Shown here piece by piece: positions 44,405 through 51,179 of a DNA stretch of 64,000 nucleotides. The notes below the pieces were generated by a model. The model worked only from the letters and a program-made list of their open reading frames with translations. It was not told the origin of the DNA and did not search any database. Origin of the DNA: DAIPKP01 sp964545875. GTDB taxonomy: Bacteria > Synergistota > Synergistia > Synergistales > Aminiphilaceae. Position numbers and translations under genes: made by a program. Numbering within the stretch: the first letter of the stretch is position 1; each line of letters begins with the position of its first letter. The DNA lies in NCBI GenBank assembly GCA_964545875.1, contig CAZJHH010000001.1, forward strand, positions 496,001 to 560,000, written 5' to 3'.

Positions 44405-45333
44405 TGTTTATGGGGTTGTTCGGGGAATTTCTCCTCCAGAAGGGATATATCAACTCGAAACAGCTTCGCCTTGCTTACGGAGCAGTGGATCATGTGAGGC
44501 CAAAACTCGGAACCCTGGCCATGAACGAGGGATATATGACTTCGGATCAGGTGGAGACGGTACACGCCATGCAGGTGCACGAAGACCGGCGTTTCGGAGA
44601 TATTGCCACGGAGATGGGATATCTCGCTCAGGAACAACTCGAATCGTTGCTTTCCGTTCAAAAACAGGGACATGCCGTGCTTGGTCAGGCTCTTATGGAT
44701 CAGAAAATCCTCACCATGAAAGATTTTAACGAAGCCATCGAAAAATACAAGAAGGAATATAACCTCGGGGGAGATGTCTTCGAAGCCCTTACCAAGGATG
44801 ATGTGGATGTGACGGTGCGTTTCTGCCTTCAGGGAAAACGTATTCTGGAGCACGAGCTGCTTACGGATTACGTATCCCTTTTTGCAAGGAGCATGATACG
44901 TTTCGTGGATCGTTTCGTGGTTCTTTGTCCGGCCTTTCCCGAAGAGGATGATCTCGCCTCGGAATACCTCGCCCTCCAGCTCGTTACGCAACGGGATAAG
45001 AAGTCCATGCTTACCGCCATATCCGGAAATGCCCTCTCTCTGGCTGCCTTGGGCAGAGCCTTTTCCGGAGAGGATATCACCTCTCTGGATGCTCTTGGCA
45101 AGGCGGCTACCGAGGAGTTTCTCAACCTCGTGAACGGTCTTTTTGCGGTGAACATGTCCGATTACGGCAAAAGCTTCATGATGCACCCCCCCCTGGGAGT
45201 CTCGGCGTCGGTTCTCGAAGGTCTTGAGAAGGAACTCTTCGCGGTGCTCTTCCGTTTTGGAGATTTCTCCATGAAGCTCTTGGTGATGGAGGGAGTTTCT
45301 CCGGTGCTGGAGAAGCGGCTTCTGGAAGAGTAA
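44404..45333 (+). CDS. Two-part protein with CheX-like phosphatase domain
   Basis: A 309-residue cytoplasmic protein. The N-terminal part (residues about 1-130) is built of short helical repeats, FLLQKGYINSKQLRLAYG, IATEMGYLAQEQLESLLSVQ and ALMDQKILTMKDFNEAIEKY, which resemble the N-terminal domain of type II secretion/pilus ATPases (GspE/MshE). The C-terminal half resembles CheX/CheC phosphatases, with TEEFLNLVNGLFA carrying the Glu-x-x-Asn active-site pattern. It probably dephosphorylates the regulator encoded just before it. No chemotaxis genes lie nearby. Confidence 0.65.
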   Translation: MFMGLFGEFLLQKGYINSKQLRLAYGAVDHVRPKLGTLAMNEGYMTSDQVETVHAMQVHEDRRFGDIATEMGYLAQEQLESLLSVQKQGHAVLGQALMDQKILTMKDFNEAIEKYKKEYNLGGDVFEALTKDDVDVTVRFCLQGKRILEHELLTDYVSLFARSMIRFVDRFVVLCPAFPEEDDLASEYLALQLVTQRDKKSMLTAISGNALSLAALGRAFSGEDITSLDALGKAATEEFLNLVNGLFAVNMSDYGKSFMMHPPLGVSASVLEGLEKELFAVLFRFGDFSMKLLVMEGVSPVLEKRLLEE

Positions 45334-45379
45334 TTTGTTTGGAAGATTTTTCTCCTTCAATAAAGAAGAAGAGAAGATG

Positions 45380-45428
45380 ATAAAGACCCCGGGAGGTTTC
45401 TCCAAAAGAAACCTCCCGGGGTCTTTAT
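45380..45428. terminator. Bidirectional terminator, 22-bp perfect stem
   Basis: Two 22-base arms (starting ATAAAGACCCCGGG) enclose a 5-base loop. It separates the convergent CheX-like and NCS2 genes and has TTTAT at the 3' end in both directions. Confidence 0.9.
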
Positions 45429-45455
45429 GATGGTGCACGCGCAGTTTTACTTTTT

Positions 45456-46841
45456 TTATAGAGAGATCTTCTGAGGGGCGATTCCCCGCTCTTCCGGAGT
45501 ACCCGGAATCAGGGTGTCCCAGAAAGCCGCACAGATCCCCGCCACTGCCATGGGAGTTTTCAAAAGCGCCCAGAGGATCTGGCCGGGAACAGAGAGGGCG
45601 AAGAAGGCTTCCTTTTGCTCGCTCACCCATCCAGGAAGCCCCAAGGCCATGAGGAAGGCGAAGCCCACGATGAGCACGTTTCTCTGGCTTCCCATGTCTG
45701 CCCGCATGAGCACCTGGATGCCCAGGGCGCCGATGGTGCCGAAGAGGGCGATGTAGGCGCCTCCGATGACCGGGCTGGGTACCGTGGCGATGAGAGCTCC
45801 AAGTTTGCCCACCATGCTCATTACGATGAGGAGCATGGCTCCGGTGCGCACCACCCAGCGGGAGGCCACTCCGGTGAGGGTGATGAGGCCGATATTTTCC
45901 GTATAGGATGTCGTGGCGGGAGCACCGAGAAATCCTGCGATGGCACAGTTCAGCCCCTCTGCACCGATGCCCCGGCTGATGGTTTCCTCCGAGGGATCCG
46001 GGAGTCCCGCAGCGTAGGAACAGGAGTGGTAGTCACCGATGGATTCGATCATCACCGCAAAAAATCCTGCCGCGATGGCTCCCAGAGAGACTACGCTGAT
46101 CTTGGGCATTCCCCAGGGGATCAGGCCGGTGAAGCGAAACCAGGGAGCCTCATGCACAGCTCCCATGGAGACGAAGCAGGGGTGGCCCTCGCTGAAAAAG
46201 CCCGTAAGGGATCCTCCCAGGCAGAGCAGGTAGGCCAGTACCACCGAAGCGAGGATGGAGAAGATCCGGCAATACTTGTTTTTGCTGATGAGGCCGAAAA
46301 AGAAGATCCCTACCACCACCAGAAGCGAGATGGGCCAGTATTGGGCGGCATTGAATTTTACCGCCGTGTCGTAGAGGGAAAAGCCGATGGCCATGATGGT
46401 GGGACCGATTACCACGGGGGTGATGAATTTCCGGATTTTTCCCACCAGCTTGCTGTAGCCCAGGAAAGAGAGCACCACGCCGCCTGCCACGAGACCCCCT
46501 CCCACATACTGCATGATTACGTTGGGGCCCAGGGCCTCGTAAATGCCGATGATGGTCATGATGGGGGGAATGAAGCTAAAGCTGGATCCCTGGACGATGG
46601 GAAGTCCCGATCCGAGTTTCGGGTGGGTCTGAATGAGGGTGGCAATTCCCATGGCAAGATAGACGCAGGAGATAAAAAAGCCCATCTGGGCGGTATTCAT
46701 GCCCATAGCGGGGCCCAGGATGAGGGGAACCAGGGTGGTGGCTCCGAAAAGGGTAAGTACGTGCTGGGCCCCTGCAAGAAGCAGAATGGGAAGAGGAGGA
46801 ACCGCATCCACGCCGTAAACAAGCCGCTTTTGTTCGCTCAA
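45456..46841 (-). CDS. Xanthine/uracil permease (NCS2 family)
   Basis: A nucleobase:proton or sodium symporter of about 461 residues with 12-14 membrane segments. Family motifs are GAQHVLTLFGATTLVPLIL near the N-terminus, GSSFSFIPPI, MIESIGDYHSCS and GAPATTSYTENIGLI. The ESIGD motif and the context lean to purine rather than uracil transport, but this cannot be fixed. The TTG at 46841 was chosen because GGAGG lies 7 bases upstream; the GTG nine bases earlier overlaps that site. No purine riboswitch is visible; a hairpin sits in the leader. Confidence 0.93.
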   Translation of the reverse strand: MSEQKRLVYGVDAVPPLPILLLAGAQHVLTLFGATTLVPLILGPAMGMNTAQMGFFISCVYLAMGIATLIQTHPKLGSGLPIVQGSSFSFIPPIMTIIGIYEALGPNVIMQYVGGGLVAGGVVLSFLGYSKLVGKIRKFITPVVIGPTIMAIGFSLYDTAVKFNAAQYWPISLLVVVGIFFFGLISKNKYCRIFSILASVVLAYLLCLGGSLTGFFSEGHPCFVSMGAVHEAPWFRFTGLIPWGMPKISVVSLGAIAAGFFAVMIESIGDYHSCSYAAGLPDPSEETISRGIGAEGLNCAIAGFLGAPATTSYTENIGLITLTGVASRWVVRTGAMLLIVMSMVGKLGALIATVPSPVIGGAYIALFGTIGALGIQVLMRADMGSQRNVLIVGFAFLMALGLPGWVSEQKEAFFALSVPGQILWALLKTPMAVAGICAAFWDTLIPGTPEERGIAPQKISL

Positions 46842-46893
46842 AGGGAACACCTCCGAATAGATATGGAAAAACGGTACTGCCGTAGCGCTGTTT

Positions 46894-46916
46894 CCTTCCG
46901 GAGGATCTCCGGAAGG
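46894..46916 (-). promoter_or_regulatory. Leader hairpin before the NCS2 gene
   Basis: CCTTCCGGAG and CTCCGGAAGG form a perfect 10-bp stem with a 3-base loop, about 55 bases before the start codon. No U tract follows. It does not match the purine or preQ1 riboswitch consensus as I know them. Confidence 0.45.
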
Positions 46917-46988
46917 AGTCTCGGGAGAATCGACACCTTCCTTTCAGGTAAAGATATGGAAAAATCCTGAAAAGCCGGAGGGTTTCCG

Positions 46989-47030
46989 AAAAATCCCTTT
47001 TCCAGGAGAAGGCTCCTCCGGAAAAGGGGA
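46989..47030 (-). terminator. Terminator after the HNH-like gene
   Basis: On the minus strand CCCTTTTCCGGAGGA pairs with TCTCCTGGAAAAGGG and is followed by ATTTTT. It separates the HNH-like gene from the NCS2 gene. Confidence 0.75.
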
Positions 47031-47055
47031 AAATACCAAGGTTACCAAGGAAGTT

Positions 47056-47436
47056 TTAGAAAAGGTGGTTTTCGTGATGATGTTTGCCCCACCAGAATCC
47101 AGGGTTTTGCCGGGCCTCTTCGGCGATGCGCTCAAGGATTTCTCGCAGTTCCGCCACGGTGGTTTCCTCCGGAACATCCAGAAGGGCCTGTACCACCACG
47201 GGGGCCGGGGGGAGGCGATGCCACGCATCGCAGGAAATCGAGTCCTCCATCAGAAAGAGATATTCCCGGTAGCAGTGGGGGCAGAGAACCGCCGCATTAT
47301 CCAGAGTGTCTTCCCCCCCTTTGGCGGGGGCGATTTTGTAGTATACACGCAATCCCTTGAAGGTGCCACATTTCTCGCAGCGCCGCTCTGCCCGGTCAAG
47401 AGATTCCTTGCGCAGTTTTAGGTTTCGCACTTCCAT
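47056..47436 (-). CDS. HNH-fold protein with the catalytic histidines replaced
   Basis: A 126-residue protein whose N-terminal half has the HNH zinc scaffold: CEKC (20-23), a hydrophobic step, GGEDTLDNAAVLCPHC with Cys52 and Cys55. In a normal HNH nuclease the position after the first strand reads HH; here it is Tyr32-Tyr33 (LRVYYKIAPAKGG). The catalytic His is thus missing while the zinc cysteines and Asn remain. It may bind nucleic acid or protein but is unlikely to cut. The tail ends in HHHENH, an unusual His-rich end. ATG at 47436 is 7 bases after GGAGG. Confidence 0.7.
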   Translation of the reverse strand: MEVRNLKLRKESLDRAERRCEKCGTFKGLRVYYKIAPAKGGEDTLDNAAVLCPHCYREYLFLMEDSISCDAWHRLPPAPVVVQALLDVPEETTVAELREILERIAEEARQNPGFWWGKHHHENHLF

Positions 47437-47527
47437 ATACATTCCTCCGGTAGCCCTGGTTTTGTCCCCCCGTATCCATCGTCGAAGCCCTTTGCCCCGG
47501 GAGCGTCCCGCTCCGCCGTATTCGAGT

Positions 47528-48913
47528 TTACCCTGCGAGCTCATGCATGGCCGCTGCGGTGATCCGTATGCTTTCCATGAGGCGGGAAATCGGGCTGCAT
47601 TCGTTCGCCTGGTGAATTACATGAGGATCCCCGGGAAAAGTCGGCCCGAAGGCCACGATGTTCGGCATGGATTTGGCATAGGTGCCTCCGCCGATGGCAA
47701 GAAGCGTGGCTTTTTGGCCGGTCTCCCTCTCGTACACTCTCTGGAGGGTGTGCACCAATTCGGAGTCCGCCGCCACGTGTACGGGGGAGCCCTGTTTGAC
47801 AGTTTTCGTGGAAAATCCCAGGGGGGTCAGGGATTTCTGCATTCCCGCCACGATGGAGAGGGGGTCTGCACCGATGGGATGACGAATGTCGAAGGTGAGC
47901 GTTATAACAGAGTTTTTCCAGGAAAGGAGCCCCAGATTGCAGGTGAGTTCCCCCGAAAGATCGTCCCGGGTAGCAATTCCCAGTTTATCTCCCCGGGTGT
48001 CGTCTTCCAGAAGATTTGCCACGTTTTTGAAGAGCTTGAAGAGGGGATCTTTTTCCTCCAGGGTTCCCAGAAGGGAAAAAAGCCGGACCACCGCATTTTC
48101 TCCAAGCTCCGGAGTGCTGCCATGGGCGGATTTTCCCTTGGTGGTAAGACTCAGGGTGTTGCCCCTCTGCTCCGCTCGAAGGCGCCAGGATCGTTCCGCC
48201 CCGAGGGTTCCCAGGGAGGCGTCCATGTCCCGGAGATGATCCGGAAGAACGATTCTGAGAGAGGCCTCTTCGGGAACGGCGTTGACTACGGTTCCTCCCT
48301 GGAGTTCCAGGATTTCCACCCGGGAATTTTCCGGAAAGGGTATGGAGGCTTCAATTCCCAGGCTTCCCTTTTCTACGTTGATAATGGGGTATTCCGCGTC
48401 CGGAGTGAAGCCCATGACGGGGTGTTCTTCATGTTTTGCGTAGTAGGCGGCACCCTTCATGCCGCTTTCCTCGTTGGTGCCGAAGATGATGCGGATTCTC
48501 CGGCGCAGGGAAAGCCCCAGATCCTTGATGGCTTTGAGTCCCCAGAGGGCTCCGATGATGGGGCCCTTGTTGTCCAGCACTCCTCGGCCATAGAGAATGC
48601 CGTGATGAATCTCTCCGCCGTAGGGAGGATACGTCCATCCCTCTCCTTCGGGAACCACATCCAGGTGGCCTAGTACGGCGATCATCTCGTCTCCTTCGCC
48701 GTATTCCGCGTATCCTATCATGCCGTCCAGATTCACCGCACGGAAACCCATGGATCGTGCGGTTTCCAGGGCGTGCTCCAAGGCACTTGCAACACCTTCG
48801 CCGAAGGGTTTCCCCGGCTGTGGAGTGCCCTCTACGCTGGGAATTCGGATGGATTCCTGGAGGGATTGTATAATTTGTGGTTCCAGGGACTGTACATATT
48901 CGCCGAGATTCAT
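47528..48913 (-). CDS. pepV: Dipeptidase PepV/Sapep (peptidase M20)
   Basis: A zinc dipeptidase of 461 residues, the usual length for PepV. Metal ligands: His83 and Asp85 (GHLDVVPEG), Asp114 (GRGVLDNKGP), the catalytic Glu148 and Glu149 (GTNEESG), and later Asp and His residues (TPDAEYP; PHVIHQANE). The active-site lid inserts are present. It cleaves a broad range of dipeptides in the cytoplasm. The ATG overlaps the stop of the ATC-hydrolase-like gene (ATGA). Confidence 0.94.
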   Translation of the reverse strand: MNLGEYVQSLEPQIIQSLQESIRIPSVEGTPQPGKPFGEGVASALEHALETARSMGFRAVNLDGMIGYAEYGEGDEMIAVLGHLDVVPEGEGWTYPPYGGEIHHGILYGRGVLDNKGPIIGALWGLKAIKDLGLSLRRRIRIIFGTNEESGMKGAAYYAKHEEHPVMGFTPDAEYPIINVEKGSLGIEASIPFPENSRVEILELQGGTVVNAVPEEASLRIVLPDHLRDMDASLGTLGAERSWRLRAEQRGNTLSLTTKGKSAHGSTPELGENAVVRLFSLLGTLEEKDPLFKLFKNVANLLEDDTRGDKLGIATRDDLSGELTCNLGLLSWKNSVITLTFDIRHPIGADPLSIVAGMQKSLTPLGFSTKTVKQGSPVHVAADSELVHTLQRVYERETGQKATLLAIGGGTYAKSMPNIVAFGPTFPGDPHVIHQANECSPISRLMESIRITAAAMHELAG

Positions 48914-49431
48914 TCGTTCGTATCCTCCTCTTTATATGGTGGGGGAAATCGGTAGTCGAAATCGCAGAAGCCGTGTCCTTCCATAAGAGTGTGGGGGCGG
49001 AAGAGCCGTGCTTGAGGGTTGAATCCTTCGAGAAAGGCGAAATCTCTCTGGCAGGAGAGAATAAAGCCCCATTCTGCCAATCCCAGGCCTTGGTACATTT
49101 CCGCAAAGGCGCATCGCGAAACCCTGAAGGCAAGCCGCTGGGGGGATTCTTCGATCATGCTGTATTCCAGGCTGTCTCCGCGGTTCCATCCTGCCACTAC
49201 CTTTTGCAAGGTTTCACATCCGTTGGAAGGGGCGTTTTTTCGGAGATGAGAGCCCTGGTTGCGCGCTTCCTCCAGAATGGCTCGGGATATGGTTTGCCGC
49301 ACGTTTTCCTCTCCGAAGTCCCTGCACAGGTGGGGGAGGAGTGCCTGAAAATAGAGGGCTTCGATCTCTCTCCGGAGAATGAGGGGTACCGAGGAAACCG
49401 GGGGGAGCTCCATCTTTAGGTGTTTTGCCAT
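48910..49431 (-). CDS. L-2-amino-thiazoline-4-carboxylic acid hydrolase-like protein
   Basis: A 173-residue cytoplasmic protein. The C-terminal part has the features I associate with ATC hydrolases: FRVSRCAFAEMYQGLGLAEW, LSCQRDFAFLEGFNP, RPHTLMEGHGFCDFDY. These enzymes open a thiazoline ring in a cysteine-forming pathway, but family members found in anaerobes often have unknown substrates. It is first in a unit with pepV, so a peptide-like or cysteine-derived substrate is plausible. AAGGAGG lies 8 bases before the ATG at 49431. Confidence 0.75.
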   Translation of the reverse strand: MAKHLKMELPPVSSVPLILRREIEALYFQALLPHLCRDFGEENVRQTISRAILEEARNQGSHLRKNAPSNGCETLQKVVAGWNRGDSLEYSMIEESPQRLAFRVSRCAFAEMYQGLGLAEWGFILSCQRDFAFLEGFNPQARLFRPHTLMEGHGFCDFDYRFPPPYKEEDTNE

Positions 49432-49546
49432 GGGAGAACCTCCTTTCACAAAATATATTGTAACATCCTCCGGGATTTCGGGAATACGGGGAATCCTTCT
49501 TTTTGCGTTATTCCTCAAATTGCTCGAAGTGTCCGGACAAGAACTC

Positions 49547-49575
49547 TTGAGTCTTTGGGCGTTCCATGGAATACT
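49547..49575 (+). promoter_or_regulatory. Promoter candidate for the Hpt gene
   Basis: TTGAGT (49547-49552) and AATACT (49570-49575) are separated by 17 bases, each matching four of six positions. Confidence 0.4.
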
Positions 49576-49610
49576 GAGGGCGGCATTTTGCCGCGAAAGG
49601 GGTGTCTCGT

Positions 49611-49979
49611 ATGTCGCAATATCTTCGAATAGATCGAGAAAAACTCCTCCAAAGCATATTCCAGGACGAGGAAATTCTCAAGGAAATTTGTCAAGCTTTT
49701 CGGGATGATGCGCTCCGGCTCCAAAAGGTTCTGGCTGCCGCCGAGGCGGAAGGATCTTTTCCGGAGGCTGGAGAAGCCATGCATGCTCTCAAGGGAGTCC
49801 TTGGTTCCGTCATGGCTTTTCGGGAATCTCGGGAGGCGGAGTTTTTGGAAAAACGTTTTGAAAATCCTCAAGAGGGGGATGGCGATAATTTGTGGAAACG
49901 CGGAAAGAACCTTTTCGAAGAACTTCCGGAGATTCAGGAAGAGCTTCGGCTGCTTCTGGAGGAGATCCGAAGAGAATGA
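49611..49979 (+). CDS. Histidine phosphotransfer (Hpt) protein
   Basis: A 122-residue, fully helical protein. The phosphoacceptor His58 lies in MHALKGVLGSV, the Hpt motif HxLKG. It has no kinase or receiver domain, so it acts as a shuttle in a phosphorelay. No kinase lies nearby; the CheY-like regulator at 44009 is one possible partner within the window. ATG at 49611 was preferred over a GTG nine bases earlier, because AGGGG lies 8 bases upstream. Confidence 0.82.
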   Translation: MSQYLRIDREKLLQSIFQDEEILKEICQAFRDDALRLQKVLAAAEAEGSFPEAGEAMHALKGVLGSVMAFRESREAEFLEKRFENPQEGDGDNLWKRGKNLFEELPEIQEELRLLLEEIRRE

Positions 49980-50026
49980 CCCTTCTCTTGTCCGTTACAG
50001 TGAAGTAACAGTTCGGTTTTTATCCT

Positions 50027-50055
50027 TTCGGAAACCTTCTTTTCTGCGGTACAAT
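50027..50055 (+). promoter_or_regulatory. Promoter candidate for the transpeptidase and polyphosphate genes
   Basis: TTCGGA (50027-50032) and TACAAT (50050-50055) are separated by 17 bases. The -35 is weak. Confidence 0.35.
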
Positions 50056-50127
50056 CCGAGAGTTTAGGGAAAAACGCCCTGAAAACGCGGAGCGGCTTTT
50101 TTAATAAAATATTGAGGTGATGTGTCG

Positions 50128-51126
50128 GTGTCGGGACAGGTTCTTTTTTCCAGGGCTTTTCGAAAATCTTTCGGCGTTTTTTGGGGAATCTGTGTTCTTT
50201 TTTGGGGAGCCGTTGCGGCTTTTGGGGGCGATGCGGCTTCAGTGATGGAGGGTGTGAAGGGGTGCGCTCTGGTGATGGATCTCGAAACCGGGGAAATCGT
50301 GGACGGCTATAACGTATCCCGGGCCCTCTCCTTCGAGTACCCTTCCAGTAGCGTGCTGAAGCCCATTGTGGCTTTCGGAGCCTTGCGTTATGGTTTGATG
50401 GCCTCCAAGGAAGAGATCGAAGGGCCCCGAAAAGAGCTTCTCGAAGAATACGGCAACCAACTCCTCTCGTACATGCGGGTGGATAGGGGAGCGTTGACTC
50501 TGGATAGGGCCATGGCTCTGAGTGATAACGTTTATTTCTACGCCCTGGGTTTCCGTATGGGAGAGGACGTGGTGCGAACGCTTTACCAATCCTTCAATCT
50601 GGGAAAGCCCACGGGGCTGGATCCTAAAACGGAGAAGCCGGGATTTCTTCCGGAAGAGCTTTCGGGAGCCGAGGCTTTGCATTTTCTCGGATGGGGAGGA
50701 AAAAGCACTCGGCTTACGGCGGCCCAGATGATGGTCATCATGGCGAGTTTCGGCAACGGAGGAGAACAGCTTCGCCCCTTTTTCCCCAACTCCGGAAAGA
50801 CGAAAAAGGTGGTGGCCCGCATCAAGGCCCCCGAGGAGTTCGATTTGGTACGGCACTCTCTGCGGAGCGTGGTGCTTGAGGGAACCGGAAAAGATGCCAA
50901 CATTCCGGGGTGTGACGTGTACGGAAAGACGGGATCCATCAATATTCCCGGTAGCAACGTTCCCATGGGAGTCTTTGCGGGATTTACCAGGGGACTGGAG
51001 CGGGATGTGGCTTTCGTGGTGGTGGTGGAGGGATCCTACTCCTCCCGGGCGGTACGCCTGGCGGGCAGTCTTTTGGAGAGCCTTCAGAAGGTTGTCCGGG
51101 AAAATTCCGCCTCCGAAGGAGCCTGA
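50128..51126 (+). CDS. Penicillin-binding-protein-type transpeptidase domain protein
   Basis: An envelope protein of about 332 residues with the three active-site motifs of penicillin-interacting enzymes: Ser75-x-x-Lys78 (SVLK), Ser132-Asp-Asn134 (SDN) and Lys267-Thr-Gly (KTG). The N-terminal hydrophobic segment (FWGICVLFWGAVAAFG) is a signal peptide or anchor. There is no pedestal or glycosyltransferase domain, so this is a stand-alone transpeptidase, carboxypeptidase or class D-like beta-lactamase. GTG at 50128 lies about 10 bases after GAGG. It precedes ppk by 53 bases. Confidence 0.8.
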   Translation: MSGQVLFSRAFRKSFGVFWGICVLFWGAVAAFGGDAASVMEGVKGCALVMDLETGEIVDGYNVSRALSFEYPSSSVLKPIVAFGALRYGLMASKEEIEGPRKELLEEYGNQLLSYMRVDRGALTLDRAMALSDNVYFYALGFRMGEDVVRTLYQSFNLGKPTGLDPKTEKPGFLPEELSGAEALHFLGWGGKSTRLTAAQMMVIMASFGNGGEQLRPFFPNSGKTKKVVARIKAPEEFDLVRHSLRSVVLEGTGKDANIPGCDVYGKTGSINIPGSNVPMGVFAGFTRGLERDVAFVVVVEGSYSSRAVRLAGSLLESLQKVVRENSASEGA

Positions 51127-51179
51127 AGAAGCGGAAAAACTCTTGTGAGAGAAGTGCTCGGAGTGTTCAAGGAAGGATT

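Noticed and set aside
49515..49871. A 118-codon minus-strand frame over the Hpt gene
   Set aside because: The plus-strand frame has a good ribosome site and the Hpt motif; the minus frame has neither.
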